This document shows positions 21,821 through 34,754 of a stretch of DNA of 64,000 nucleotides, piece after piece. The position numbers were made by a program, and so were the translations under genes. The stretch's first letter is position 1, and each line of letters opens with the position of its first letter. This DNA comes from Emmonsiellopsis sp. PD_33 (taxonomy: Eukaryota > Ascomycota > Eurotiomycetes > Onygenales > Ajellomycetaceae). The notes under the pieces were generated by a model. It ran no database searches and was not told the DNA's origin. It saw nothing but the letters and a program-made list of their open reading frames with translations. The stretch spans positions 121,453-185,452 of the forward strand of contig JANTQF010000037.1 of NCBI GenBank assembly GCA_032988165.1, in the 5' to 3' direction.

Positions 21821-23736
21821 AAATTTGGGATGTGCTTGTGCTTGCTCAGGCTTGAAATGGGGGCTGAACGTCAACACGAAAGAGCAAGGAGGTGACCAAG
21901 CCTTAAATAGATTGTCTTCTCAGGATTTGTTCGGCTCAATATTTTGTTTTTTGGTTCCGAAACAAAGAGCGACAGGGCTCCTTTTAAACCTCGCAGATCC
22001 ATACCATTCCTAGTCGCACCGTGACAGGCAAAGGATATATTTAATTCAAATCGCAGACTCGCTTGCCAGCATGAATGGCTTGAGGAACGAAAACCCCGCT
22101 CCTTCGAAAAACCCGTCGTCCAACTGCCTGCTGTCGCCACGCGCAGACACCGAGGGACAAGCCAGCGCACCGGGACTTGAACATCACACTGCATTCTTTA
22201 AGGCTGGCTCTGGAACCACAGCCTGGCAGGTTGGTAGCAGTGTTCTCAGCTCCTTTGTGGTGAGATTGGCTGTTTTGACAGGATGGGCGGGATACATGGT
22301 TCAGACTTCCAATCAAACGCGGCAGAGAGAATGCAAAGAGAGGAGACGCTGCAAGGATTGCGGTTTGGCCATTGGCCAGCAGGTTTCTCTGCATCCAAAT
22401 ATGGTCTTGGAAGGGAGCTGCCCAGAGGTTTAGCTGCGTGGCTGCGTCTCGTTTTGCCGGGGTTGTTTCTCCCACAAACCGCCCTAAAACGCGGAGAAGG
22501 GGAGATTCCCGGTCTGGCTGGGCTGGCCCTCTGGTGGTATCATTGATTCATTGGTATGGATCTCCGAAATTGAAAAGCAAGCGAGGCTTGAGCCAACATA
22601 GCTATCTCACACGAGGCAAGCTTGTGGTGTGCCTCCAGTTTCATTGTCGAACGCCAAAGGTCTTCCAACGAATAAGGATATCCGTAACTCGTCAAGTCCA
22701 GAGGCTGTCGTCGCTTTCTGGACAAGCCACTATGAAAAGCCCAAAGTTCCTTCGTCGAGTCTCAGCTACGGAGAGTTTCCTCAGCTCTGGCTCCCTTCGG
22801 TAAATCCACTAATTGAGTTCATGTTGATTCCGTTGGCGGCTTTGCATGGTTTGCATGGGATGTTTTGGTGGTCCCAAGAACAGCCGGTTTTAAATAATAG
22901 CTGCGTCCAATAACGCGTCGAGTAAACGTGGTGTTAAATATCCCGAATATTGCCCGCGGGGTTGTGGTCTCCAGCTTTTAGGCGCAAAGCTGAATGGGAG
23001 TTTGAAGGAACTGACGAGGAGGGCAGGGTGTGATAGCAAGGGGAAGCTTGTATGGTGCTGCTGGGATGAATAAACTAATCGTCCCGGCGACTCCACAGGT
23101 TAGTCTTGACCTGAATAGAAAAGCAGAACCCCCTACACGACCCTTTACAGCTTCCAGAGTCGATACATCAGCTTCGTTTGCTCATGTTAGTTACTCTAAA
23201 TATCTTTAATCACAAACAAGGCTGTTCCTATGGATTACTGATCTTGTATCAGTCATAATGCCCACAAGAGGGATTCCAAGGGAGTGCAACTCGGCCTCAG
23301 GATCCAAAAAGGCTAAACAGATTATGGACACAAAGGTTTGTAGCCAAAAGCTCAACATTTAAAAAAAGAAGTGGAAAGATTCCTTATTTTTCAGTTCATT
23401 AATACCCAACCAATTCGTTATTTCGTCAGCTAAACCCTCAAATACTTCGGGTTTATGATATGTATATGTGTGCTGTTTCATGTGTGTGGTTTGTTCATCA
23501 TTAACATGTCCCCATGCAAAAAAAAAAGAAAAATAAGAGGAGGACTCGACAAACACCCGTCATCAGAAATGAGAAAAGAAGAAAAAGTATTCACCCAAAA
23601 AGTAACACCGGAAACGATGAGAAAAGGAATAAAACATGGACAAAGAAAAGAAAAAGAGGTCTCAATGAGCCCCAATATGCCAGATGGAGGATCCCCCCCC
23701 AATGCAACGATGAACAACAGCAACCATTTACACCAA
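21821..23736. other. intergenic region upstream of the permease
   Basis: About 1.9 kb between the permease start and the end of the GBD/FH3 gene. Several overlapping open frames at 22041-22803 show no motif, no consistent splice pattern and no start context. Nothing else is identified. Confidence 0.5.
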
Positions 23737-26384
23737 TCACAACCAACCACCATCATCTTCATTCGCAGACGAGGATTTGTGATCAAGACTTCCGGCTAGA
23801 TCCAACTTGGGCGGTTCCTCGCTGACCATGCCGGGTCGTTTCTTTGGGCTCCCTGGTCCCGTCTTGATGGGGCTTCGGGGAGTGCCGTCAGCCCTAGGCG
23901 GTCCCTCGCGGACGTACTGATATTCCCATCCGTCTTCAGCGGCTGCTGCGACCCAAAGGCGTAGCGAGTCGTGTACGGAAGAGTAAAATTTCTCCTTGCA
24001 AGTGCGCAGACTGGCACCCATTACTTTCTCGAAACCAGAGGCTCGCAGGTCGTTCCGCAGCGCGTTTCGTTCTTCTGCCGTTGGCATTGCTGCTAGCAGA
24101 CCATTGATGAGGTCGAGGTGGTTGGCAATGTAATTGGTGGCATCCCATTCGACACCACCGACATAAGGAGCCGCGGGGACTGGAGGGCGAGGGGGAGGGA
24201 AATGGCGCTTTACGAATGGCTCGGCGTCCACAAGTGCCTCAGGGGTGGTTTTTGCAACGGGTATAACGTTGAGATGATGTAGGAATATCCAAAAGACCTC
24301 CTTGGTTACATTGCTTACTTCCTTGCACCATACTCGATATGGGCGAGATTGGTAAATATTAGCAATAAAGTTTAAAGGCTGAGCTGCTTCTGGTGGAGTT
24401 GGGTCGCGCATGTATGACAGGATCGTTTTAGCCCGAGGCAACATATTCTCTGGAGTGGCCGACGAAAGATGAGTAAAGAGTAGACTAAGGACAATCCCAC
24501 GAGTTGTGAACTCGCTGGGGCCCTTCTTCTCTTCGTCAAAGAGCATATGCAAAAGAGTTGGGAAGAGCACGGCCTCAACGGAAGAAAGATGACGGAGCGC
24601 AAGTGACGTCGTGCAGAGGGCCTTTAGGCAAAGAAGTGTCTCATGAAGCAGCGCATCTTCATGATCCTCACTGCGAAATAGTAAGTACTCTATCCAATTA
24701 TGATTCTGGGAACTGGAACACATACCGCCACTCCACTCTAAGGATGCGATACAGAAGCTCAATGATTTCATCCATCCCACCATGAGAAATAAAGGCATCA
24801 ACCCAGGCAACAGTCTCATTTCTCAGGAGTATCCGAAGTTTGTGCAGCTTTCCAACTTCCACTATTTCCGGTTTCTGTACTTCTCTTAGGTAATGGACAA
24901 AGTCAGTGGGATCAGCAGTATGATCTGGCGTTGCCTGAGATGCCAGTCCTGTCATCGACCCAGAGCCAGGTATGCCCTTGGACGATCCTGGTCGGGACAT
25001 ATCCACAGACTTTGGGCGTTTGTGAAAGTTTGTGCCTTCATGGGCTTGTTTTTTAGGTGATGAATCCCCTTTCGAAATTGAAAAGGGTCGGGGGCGAGAG
25101 TGTGAGCGCCCGCCCTTCTTATCTGACCCCTTCCCGTCATCAGCAGAAGCATGGCCGCCATCTCGTTCCTGGCTCGAGTTCGAGGAAGTGGACGAGCAAA
25201 TATCGAGATGATGTTTTCGAATAAAGTCCGCCTTGATATTCGTGTCCATGGAGCGCATCTTATCCCGCATATTATGGGGGATGTTTCGGGAGTCCTTTCG
25301 CACGCGTTAGCTCTGAATTGCAAAATCATAAGACAACTTCTCTCACCAAAAGCTCCTCAAATTCCCGTTCGATCTCTTTTGGGTCGACTTGTTTCGACGG
25401 TTGTTGTTGTTGGACAACCTTATCCTTCGTGTTGAAGGCCGAAATAGCAGCCAGTACGCGGGAGCCACGCTTCCCAATTGAGCTACGGCGCTTTTCTAGA
25501 TCCTGTTCCGTCGGCGATGGGCGACGCATATTATTAATTATACGGCCGTCCCCCTTTGATTTCTGGTCATCCTTGTGATAGCTAGATCGTTGCACGGACG
25601 CTATCATCTCTTTGATAGACGAAGAGCTAGATGAAAGATAATCCGATTTCGGTCTTGGTTTCGTATCGGGCCGTTTTGTGAGGGTTGGCATGTGGTGGCC
25701 ATGGAAATTTCTCTGTTTGGAAGGCGAATAACCCCTAGGAGTGTATAGCGACATTTCCTCGTCCAATGTTCGCCCTCTCTGGGGAAGATAACGCGACCCA
25801 TATTGATCCTGCTGTGGTTGGGTAGCGAATTGGGACCAGATGGGTGAATATTCAGCGCGAGATGGATTTGGAGGGCCGATATTCTCTTTATCCTTCTCCT
25901 TGCCTGATGTGTCGTCCTTCCGTCCACGCTGGGACCGCTTGAAAATTGCCGATAAGCTTGTAGATGATTTTGTCTTCTTTGGTTTCTTCTCTCGTACAGA
26001 AATTTCTGGAGCAGGTGCCTTGGGTGAGGTAATATCCTTCATCAGAGACCTTAATGACACGGAACTCTTGGTTTTCTTATGCAACCCGACGCCCGCGATC
26101 GCTTCCGGAGATTTTCTGCTATGGCGAGGGGTGTTTGGCGTATCGCGATTATGGGATATTTCCGATAACGGGGACTGCATCTGCGCATGGGGATGGTCTG
26201 GAGGTAGCATGGAGGAAGCCATATTTTGGCTCCTATGCTTAGACTGGCTGCCTACTAAGACATCACCAGCGGAATGGGTTCTCTTGTGGGCTTTCGAGGG
26301 GAAAATTGATCTAAACCCCGAGACCTTTGGTTGGGTCGAGTCCTCGTCCACGAATATGCCGGAGTTTTGCATTGCGGAGGGCAT
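23737..26384 (-). CDS. GBD/FH3 (armadillo-type) protein without formin FH1-FH2 domains
   Basis: Three exons: 26384-25347, 25294-24726, 24670-23737; 846 aa. Residues 1-330 are basic, Ser/Pro-rich and disordered. The GTPase-binding/FH3 region starts at about 336 (EREFEELL) and continues after the first intron as DSRNIPHNMRDKMRSMDTNI, the typical Drf GBD motif; a charged low-complexity insert follows, then helical repeats (about 465-740: MDEIIELLYRIL, LLCLKALCTTSLALRHL and on). The C-terminus ends EDDGGWL. Formins use this region to bind Rho GTPases and for self-inhibition, but no Pro-rich FH1 or actin-nucleating FH2 follows. A Rho-responsive scaffold in polarity or septation is plausible inference. 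A probable 5' UTR intron is at 26406-26478 (GTAAGT to ATGTAG). Confidence 0.85.
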
Positions 26385-28052
26385 CGCGTTTCGTCCTGGC
26401 CGGTCCTACATCCGGAGATATTAGTTTCCAGATGATACACAAACAATCGACGCGCTGCGGAGACAAAGATCTACTTACTTGTCAAACAATTCCAGCTCTC
26501 TCGCCTTTCATAAAGTAGATAAGAGGATAAAAGAAAGGGAACGTGTCCCAAATATGCACACTCGTAGAATAGAAAACAAGAATGGCGGTCAATGAATAGA
26601 AGGGCAAGTAAACATCCTGCTGTTGCGTCCCACAGTTGGAGCCAGCCAGGAAAATGACACAGAAACTCGAACGATTGAACTGGCCCCCTCCGTGTGAGGA
26701 TGGTCAGCAAACAACGTCCGATATGAGAAACAGAATAAGCAATACCGCTTAATATTAAGTATGAGGACACCAGCAACGAAGAAACAGAGGCGGTGGTTGA
26801 CCGGCTGGCCTTATGACGAGCAAACAGCGGCGTGGTTGTTGCTGCAGCAACCGCGGTGGCTGATAACAAGCCGCGTTATGTAAGCGCACAGGAAACGCGA
26901 TCCCTGTGCTGCCAACACATGCATCATCATGTCTTGGATGGGATTGGTTTAATCAAGTCTGAGATAGATTTGTTTACTCCCATGCCGTCCAGGTCGTGAT
27001 GTCGATTGTTTTGAGCCTCCATCTCCTCCGCCAGCCAATGAGGTCGCGTCGCCTGTCGCGCTTATCCCATTTCGCGTTTCTCGGTTCAACGCGCTTTTAA
27101 GAGTTCGGTCCACGGGTCGCGGCTAAAGCAGCCAACCAGAACCCATCATTCTCCATTAGCGCGGGATCTCCGGCTCCGATGACATCAAAGGAAACTGCAT
27201 CCACAATACGAGTATGTAGCAACTTGAAGTCAACATTTCTTCTCTGATCCCCCATATAGACTCTGGCATTTGTGGTTTAGAAAAACCTTTTTCCTTATTC
27301 TTACTCAACGGAAATATACAAACTTTGCGGGAAATAAACTCTGCTCTTGGCTTCTGCCCCTTGCGCAACCGCCTGGGGATGATCTTCAATCCAGAATTCC
27401 CCTCTCAGCTCATTTGATTACATAGGGCTTTCACCTGAGACATATGTATATATATAAATTTTCTTCTCATCACATTCCCCATTTTAACATAGACATCGCC
27501 TAAAACCTATCGACCCATGGTGCCTTTGGCTGCCCAGTGCCAGAATAGTCTAAATTGGACAACTGTCTTGGCAACTTGCCAATATCCAATTAATTCTCTC
27601 TTTCCTCATATGGAGCGGTGTGATATCGCCCTGGCTAAGATTAAGAGGGGTGAGTTCAAAGGAGATTGAATGAATTATGCCGTGGATTATTAGTATGGAA
27701 GCCGTACTCTAATTATATGATTTTGGGGCATGCGAGACGAAGGTGATCCCAAGATTTATATAGAGATAGAAGTAGATTGTTTTAGCACTGCTTCGTTAGG
27801 CATAGGGCGAATCGTGCTCTATTCGGCTCCGCATGTCGTTGAGATATTGTGGACAAGCTGCAACAAATGACAGTCCTAATTAAAAGTATCCTACCCAGTG
27901 AATCGTTTCGTCACTAGCAACAATCTGAACGCCGGTGGGAAAAGAAGAACAAATTGAAAATAATAATAACCAGGGATAAACACGCTCGGAAGAGATAATA
28001 AACTGTGGCAAGGACAACCCAAAACCTATAATAAAAACAAGCCATAAGGAAC
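26385..28052. other. intergenic region upstream of the GBD/FH3 gene
   Basis: Contains the likely 5' UTR of the GBD/FH3 gene with a 73-nt intron (26406-26478) and, beyond about 26900, AT-rich sequence with no coding signal. The 132-codon minus-strand frame at 26471-26869 lies in that leader and stops inside the intron donor. Confidence 0.5.
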
Positions 28053-28824
28053 TTATCCAACTCCCCCAGCAGCCTCCTTAATCTTCCCCTGCTCAGGCGG
28101 CTCATCCACAAACTGCGGCGGGCCAACTTCGTCCTGCAGGAATGCCGGCATCGTATCCTCCCCCATCGCAGTTTCAAACATCGCCTCCTCCCCGAGCGCC
28201 TCCAGCTCAGCATCCAGTTCCGCCTCATCCACATCTTCCGGCACATCATACGCGCGACTAATGCTCTCCTGAATCTCATTCCCGATATCCATCAAATCGG
28301 CCATCTCATCCTGCATGCGCTCGATCTGGTCGATATCGACTTTCCCATACTGCTGTTTCAGGGTCTTGGTGGTCGTCTTCATCGCATCGACAGTAGTCAT
28401 CACGTTCTTCAAGTTATCCTGCATCATGCCGGCCTGCTCCATGTTCCACGACTGCTGGGAGAGTTGGTCGCGTTGGGATTCGTATTGTTTCCGCCGTTGG
28501 AGGACCTTGAGGGCCTTTTGGCGCAGGGCATTTTTCCCTGGCCCGTCGCGCATTTTGGCCATGCGGGATTGGTAGGAGGATAGTTCGGCATTTAGGGCGG
28601 CGAGTTTTACGTCTATGCTTGAGACGCGGGAGTCGACCTGTTAGTTTAACATATTTAGTTTTGTGGTTTGTTTTGTGGCTGGTTTCAAGGGGGGGGTTGT
28701 TTGTTGGAGCGCGCGGGGTGTGGGGTTGGATGTGAGGGTTGGCATGGGAGCAACGTACATTTGAGATGGCGCTGTCGAGGGTGGGCTTTGGAGCGGTGCT
28801 CTTGGTCCCGAATAACCGATTCAT
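28053..28824 (-). CDS. VPS60: ESCRT-III-related Snf7 family protein Vps60 (CHMP5)
   Basis: Two exons: 28824-28759 and 28637-28053; 216 aa. The start MNRLFGTKSTAPKPTLD is the CHMP5/Vps60 signature and distinguishes it from Snf7, Vps20, Did2 and the others. The core VDSRVSSIDVKLAALNAELS, KMRDGPGKN, KALKVLQRRKQYESQRDQL and NMEQAGMM forms the basic helical hairpin. The acidic C-terminal part (DEAELDAELEALGEEAMFE) is the autoinhibitory segment with a MIM-like helix. Vps60 acts at endosomes, where it binds Vta1 and stimulates the Vps4 ATPase during multivesicular body sorting. The gene lies between two unrelated genes on the same strand and the opposite strand. Confidence 0.95.
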
Positions 28825-30276
28825 GGCGCCTAGGTGTCTGTGTCTTGCCCAGCCGGCGTCACGCAACGGATGGGAGGCCCAGTCGGGAACGGGATCGATG
28901 GAGGGGCAACGGTTTGCAACGAAAGCTCTGGCGGGTTGTGCTCTTGGGGTGTGGTCTGAAAGGCGTAGTGAGACCTGAATAAAACCCCAAGGGATATTTT
29001 ATATCTGTCTGGGGGTGTTAAATGCGCTGTATAGAAACCAACTCGAGAATCAAGATGCCTGCAGCTAAATAAAGTCGGGGAGAGCTGATGTCAGAGGGCT
29101 GACCGGTCACGTGACGTAGAGGTCAACGGCCCGCCTACTAGTATTTAATTCACCAAGATATCATATTCAGGTTTGTTTCGATGTTGGATGGCCAAATGCA
29201 TAGGATAATAGTGAAGCACTCTGGCCATTTGATGCCGTCCCGATCAGATGCCAACATAACTATTAACTAACATGCGGACTCTGCCTGCTGTTCTCCAAAC
29301 TTGAAGCCAACCGTCATCTGATTCGAACAATCGGTATCACCACGAGGGGCTGCTTGAGATATCCATAGCCAATCCACTGGCGAGATCAGCAAATAGTTTG
29401 ATTGAAAGGATCGAGACAGTCCTCATCTTTGCGTGCCTGACTCGGCGGGAGAAAACCCCTTATTATCCCTCTCCAGCTGCTGGAAGCGGCCGGTATGTTC
29501 CTGCAGCGGACGTAGAGCAGAAATTCCAGCAATAAAGAAGAATAAACGGCCCTGATATACCGGCTGCCTTCTCTATAAATATTGCCCTGTAAACCAACCG
29601 TTCTTGAAGGGGTGTGCGGTGACCCAGCCCCAGCGGAGTTGAGCCTCACCCACGCCAACGCCAGCACATCTCAAATCTTGCCGACCTCGCACCTCACTCC
29701 ATCGTCCCCTGCCAGCCTCCCTTCTTGACTCCCGGCCCCAGCACCCGCGCAAGGCCGTCTTAATTATTTATTCTTGTTCATCTTCATCGTCGTTCTCTTA
29801 TTCCCAAAGGTACGTTGCTGCTCCCTCTCCGGATTCGGCCTGCTCGCGGTCAACCCCCCCAATTTTCCCTCACCACACCAGCCCTTCCAGTCTCTGCGTG
29901 TATCCTTCAACCACATCCCCGCCACGCCATTACTGTCTTGGCTAACATCTGTGTTTGCATAGCGCATGGTCGCTTAGTTCATATTTCTATTCTCTATTCC
30001 TATTCCGCACGGCTTATGAGCTCCTCCGGATTCTCCACCTAGCGCCACCGTAACCCCCGTTCCTCCATCGTTCATCGCGCCCCCAGTGCTCGATGCTTTG
30101 CGAAATTGCCATTGTATACGGCTAGGGACTCTCGCGCATAGATTCTCGCATACGGAAGCATACTCGGAACCACCAAAAAATAGAAAACGGGGGCGCCTTC
30201 TCACCTTTTGCATCGTCAGGGCTGTGTCGTCAATGAATCATCCTTCCCGTTTTTATCTCCGGTATAATAACTCATC
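28825..30276. other. divergent promoter region of VPS60 and the SAP gene
   Basis: CACGTG lies at 29108-29113, about 285 bases before the VPS60 ATG. A probable 5' UTR intron of the SAP gene runs 29810-29962 (AAAG|GTACGT, GGCTAACATC branch, GCATAG). No other gene is seen. Confidence 0.5.
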
Positions 30277-33200
30277 ATGTTCTGGCGTTTTGGCGGATAC
30301 GCAAATATCTCCGCCATCGATACCCTCCTCGAGAAGGCAGATGTCACCCTCGAGGAAGTGCTCGATGAGTCGGAGCTCATGCAAGAGCTCAAACAGCATA
30401 ATACGAAACTCATAGAATACCTGCGTGACGATAATGTCCTGAAACGATTACTCGACTATGTAATTTCGCCGAGTCTTATAGATGACGAAGACGATGATGA
30501 CGACGAAGCTGAAGAAAACAAAGAAGCAGACAAGGGTGGGAAGGAACATGATGCGGAGCCATCCACAGACTCGCCGGATAAGGGTGAAGGCAAGGGAAAC
30601 GAAACCAACACCAATAAGCCTACCTCCTTGAGCGCCGATCTCGACTCCGAAGAGCTTGAAAATGCAGAGAAGTCGCGTTTGAAATACTCCTATATCGCTT
30701 GCGAGATTCTCTCCTCAAACTCCTGGTCGATAATCGAATCCATGATGCTCAATGAAGATTATCTGCGGGATTTTTGGCGCTTCTTGTGGCGACCGGCGCC
30801 ACTAGATGCGCTCCAGGCCGGTTATTTTACGAAAGTCAACGAGGTACTTCTCGAAAAGAAAACCGAAGAGATGCTCGCATTTATCAAGTCCCTCGATGGC
30901 GTGGTGCCAACCATGCTTCAGCATGTGGACAACCCCATGGTTATGGACTTGTTGCTAAAAATTATAAGTTTGGAGAGAGTGGAAGGTGGTCAAGGTGTTG
31001 TTGAGGTTAGTTGCAACCTGTGAGCAAGATCTATCACTAAACTAATATCTTAAACCCAGTGGTTACAAACCCAAGATTTGATACCTTCCCTGCTGTCGTA
31101 TCTTTCGACAGAACACTCCTCCTCAACACAGACATCTGCAGGTGACTTTCTTAAAGCAATCATTACGATTTCTGCAAACGCCGCGCAGAACGATCAGTCT
31201 TGTATCGGGCCCAACAGCTTGACTCGGCAACTGGTTTCTGCCCAATGCGTGGAGACATTGATCTCGGCTATGCTGAAGGGAGGGAATCCACTTACTGTTG
31301 GCGTTGGTATCGTCATCGAAGTTATCCGCAAGAACAACTCAGATTATGACCCAGAATCAGTCGGCGGTCCAGGCTCCCCTCCGACGATACATGATCCGAT
31401 CTACCTTGGTAATCTGTTACGGCTATTTGCCAAGAATGTTCCCGGATTTATGGACTTGATACTCAGCTCGAAACATACGGTGAACGAAGGCGGTCAGCAT
31501 AAAGTGGTCGAAAGATCCCGTCTCGACAGTGCTTGGGGAACCAGCATTGAGCCACTGGGATTTGATAGATTTAAGACATGCGAACTGATGGCTGAGCTCC
31601 TCCACTGCAGTAACATGGGACTGTTAAATGAAATTGGTAGCGATGAGTATATCCAGAAACGCGATGCGGATCGCGAACGGCTACGCGCACAAGGCGCCTT
31701 TGCCCACGGAGAAGACGATTCAGGATTTGATTATGCCGAAACTACGAATGAATTCGCAAACGGAATATCTCCCTCTGCACTTGGATCTGGCTCCCCAGAA
31801 GACATCAAACAGTCAGACAACTCACATGGCGCCGAAGAGGATGGTTTCGAAGATGTCGCGTCATCTGGAGTACTCGTAGATGACGTCAAGGACGATTTCG
31901 ATGAGAACACTGAAGCGGAGGCCAGCACTAAATCAGGCCTTGAGTCATTCACAAGTATTCCGCCGCACGCCCCGAAACTTGGCATGAGTGATGACTTCGT
32001 GGACGAACCTTTGACGCCACCTGGACAAGAATCTTCTCTGGATGAAAAAGTTGTCCCTCCCCTTTCTCCAGACCGCCCTGAGGATCCAATATCGCCAACC
32101 GCGTCAGCACTCACTCAAAAAGTTGAGAGTTTTAAGATTGATACTGAGCAGGGTAGCCCTGTTCAGCCCCAGGAACCACCCCGGCCTGAGAATGTGGCTG
32201 CTGGTGTACCCGCAATACAAGGCTCGGATAAGGAGTCGCAAAGTCAAACTAGCGACCTCCCAGCTTCTAGTACTATTCCTATTGCTTTGTCCCCTCATCC
32301 AGAAGATACCCCCGCGCCATTGTTTGCGTCGAAATCTGCCCAACCAACAACGGAAGACCAAGCAACAAGCTCGGGAGAGAACGAAGGGCAGGCCGGAAAA
32401 GCTGGTTTTGGAGAAAGCGTCAACTCTACTTCTCTTACCCCATCGATTACAATGGGCGATGATGGGGAAAACATTTCACAGCAACAGATCCAAATAGATA
32501 CGAACGGTCAACCAGTGGTAGGCGACTATTTGAAGATCATGTTCGTGGAGTATAAAGTCATCCCCACGATATTGGTATGTTTTGATTTTTATTCACGTTA
32601 GCTACGGTATGTATACTGACGCTGTTTAATAGTCTTTCTTCTTCCGCTTTGCATGGAATAACTTCCTCCATAATGTGGTATATGATGTTGTCCAGCAAGT
32701 ATTCAACGGGCCAATGGATCGAGGATTCAACCGATCATTAGCTATTGACCTATTCGAGTCCGGACGCATAACAGAGCAGATTGTTGAAGGCCAACGTCGA
32801 AGCGACGAAGCACAGCGAACGAAAAATATGAGGCTGGGATACATGGGCCATCTTACGCTGATTGCAGAAGAGGTGGTAAAATTCGGTGAACGCCATCCCC
32901 CCGAATTGCTTTCCGCAAACGTGATGGAAAAGGTGCTTAATCCGGACTGGATCGATTATGTCGAGCGGACCCTGTCGGAAACTAGGGAACGTGATAATGC
33001 CATCCTTGGTGGTGTTAGACCTGATATGTCGATGGGACACCGACAGGCAGTGCTGAATGCAGTTAGCGCTGCCCAAGGGTTTACCGGCTTTTCAGCGTTA
33101 GCCAACGCTGGCCTTAACGGATCCGCCTCTGGCTCGACGTTCGAATCATTGGACCTTATGAACCAAGGCAGTGCTTCGGGAGGCGCGCTCTTCGGAACCG

Positions 33201-33373
33201 GCGGGCCATCATTACTCAGTGGATTTGGAAGCTCCAGCGACGACGAAGATGAAGAAATGGAGGACCCGGAGGATGACGAGGGACGAAAGGCCGCCCCGAC
33301 CGGCACAGACGGTGCGGGTTCAGATAATGTGGGTGAACTTTCCTTTCAGGACGTTGATATGACCGATCGATGA
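30277..33373 (+). CDS. SIT4 phosphatase-associated protein (SAPS family)
   Basis: Three exons: 30277-31005, 31060-32574, 32633-33373; 995 aa. The start MFWRFGGYANISAIDTLLEK is diagnostic for SAPS proteins. The conserved helical SAPS domain covers exon 1, the first 150 residues of exon 2 and exon 3, with YSYIACEILSSNSWSI, FWRFLWRPAPLDALQAGYF and the exon 3 block FFRFAWNNFLHNVVYDVVQQ. Acidic/Ser-rich inserts lie at about 70-125 and 440-740, and the tail is Asp/Glu-rich. SAPS proteins bind the PP6/Sit4-type catalytic subunit and direct it in cell-cycle and TOR-linked control, mostly in the cytoplasm. An in-phase splice from 33328 to 34002 would replace the last 14 residues with a 250-residue tail (separate feature). 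Confidence 0.94.
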
Positions 33374-34001
33374 TGGCGACCCCCTCCCCCCAAGTCTGCG
33401 ATATCCTATCTCATGCCGTTTCGACTCGATAAAAGTCTTCTCGGGTTGGCATGTTTTCGGGATGTGTGTGTTGCTATTATTGTACATTACGGCCAGATAC
33501 CTTTGGCGTGTGAAGGGTCTTTGACGGTCGTTTATATCGAGCGTTTTTGATTCTCTTTTCTTCTATCTCGCATGCACTACTGGCGCCTTTGTCTCCCAAA
33601 TATGTATCAAGACGTCGAAGGCTGCAATCTTGTCTTGCAGTACTTAGACCTTCATATCACAATTCTTTGGATCGGATCCTCTTCTAGCTACATAGTCGTC
33701 GATTGTGTCGATCGATCCTCTCTTCTTCTTCTTCTTCCTCCCCTACTTTCCATTCAATTCTTCCAGCGAAAAATTATATCCTCTCTGGTATCCTCGTTTC
33801 CGAGGACTAGGACTGGTCCCGCCACCGGTGCCTTTCCGTTTCACTCATCCACCGTGTATATTTTCTACTCAATTCTTGTCCATCCATTTTATGATCTCTC
33901 TATCCTGATTATGCTTCTTGGTGGGGAAATGGAAAGGAACTAAACTGTAACATGACCCCTCTACCATCTATTCTGCTAACATAGCGAATTTCTCACTATA
34001 G

Positions 34002-34754
34002 GCAAGCGCTTCAAACTCAGACCAGCCGATTCCCCTGTTACCCCCGCCCCCTGCGCCTCTGAACATTCCACCATCTCGGGCCCGACGTCAGCTAGCAGCA
34101 CGTCTCGCGCTTCAGAAGCAGCAGGCTGCCGAAGCGGCTTCCGCATCACAATCTGCCGATGGCAATCAGACGCAAGATGCCACGTCCAGTACCAGCGGCA
34201 GTGGCTCATCAGCCAACGAGACCTTCGGCCTTAGCAGTGTCTCAGACCCATTTGGCTCCCCAGCACAAGAAACCGAAGCAGCTGCAAGCACTAGTTCGGG
34301 ATCAAGAATCTTTATTCCTCCCTACATCCCTATACGGAGTGGCCCTTCGCCACCTCCACCGTCCATCCCAGACTTCCACCAAGGCGCCCTTGAATATTCC
34401 TCCAACTCCTCCGACGAAGGTGGCGAGGAATCGGCCGAAGCCGTTCAGCGCAAATTCCGACTCCCGCTAGAAGTAGACGATGAGGACCCCGATGATATGG
34501 GTGATATAATCGGTCCTAATAACGAGATTGTCTCTGCGTATTCTGATGATGAGGATGAGACGCTGGTTGGCGAACCGATCGGGTACTCGCATTTCTTCGA
34601 TTCGACGCGTTACGGTAGCTCGTCTGGGATTGGGAGGCGGAGTGGTGGTGGTGGTGGTGACCTCCTGTTTGAGTCGGAAGATCGACACGATAGTAGCGAC
34701 GGTGAGGAGGATGATGGGCTTGTGGAAATTCTGGTGCCGGGAAGGAAGCCATAA
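34002..34754 (+). CDS. possible alternative last exon of the SAP gene (or orphan terminal exon)
   Basis: The frame is open for 250 codons, begins right after a clean acceptor (CTGCTAAC branch, CTCACTATAG) and ends at TAA 34754. No ATG lies near its beginning, so it needs an upstream exon. The sequence is not random: PLLPPPPAPLNIPPSRARRQ, LAARLALQKQQ, DPFGSP, PPYIPIRSGPSPPPPSIPDF and an Asp/Glu-rich end. In the last SAP exon, AAT|GTGGGT at 33328/33329 is in the correct phase (0), which would give a 1230-residue SAP isoform. The donor is weak and the intron would be 673 nt. It could instead belong to a separate gene whose first exon I cannot find. Confidence 0.55.
   Translation, partial: ASASNSDQPIPLLPPPPAPLNIPPSRARRQLAARLALQKQQAAEAASASQSADGNQTQDATSSTSGSGSSANETFGLSSVSDPFGSPAQETEAAASTSSGSRIFIPPYIPIRSGPSPPPPSIPDFHQGALEYSSNSSDEGGEESAEAVQRKFRLPLEVDDEDPDDMGDIIGPNNEIVSAYSDDEDETLVGEPIGYSHFFDSTRYGSSSGIGRRSGGGGGDLLFESEDRHDSSDGEEDDGLVEILVPGRKP

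Noticed and set aside
22041..22803. cluster of overlapping open frames on both strands upstream of the permease
   Set aside because: Frames contradict one another, no splice pattern links them and no motif is visible; probably chance in GC-balanced promoter DNA.
26471..26869. 132-codon minus-strand open frame upstream of the GBD/FH3 gene
   Set aside because: It stops inside the donor of a probable 5' UTR intron and is out of frame with the start of the gene. It is best read as part of the leader.
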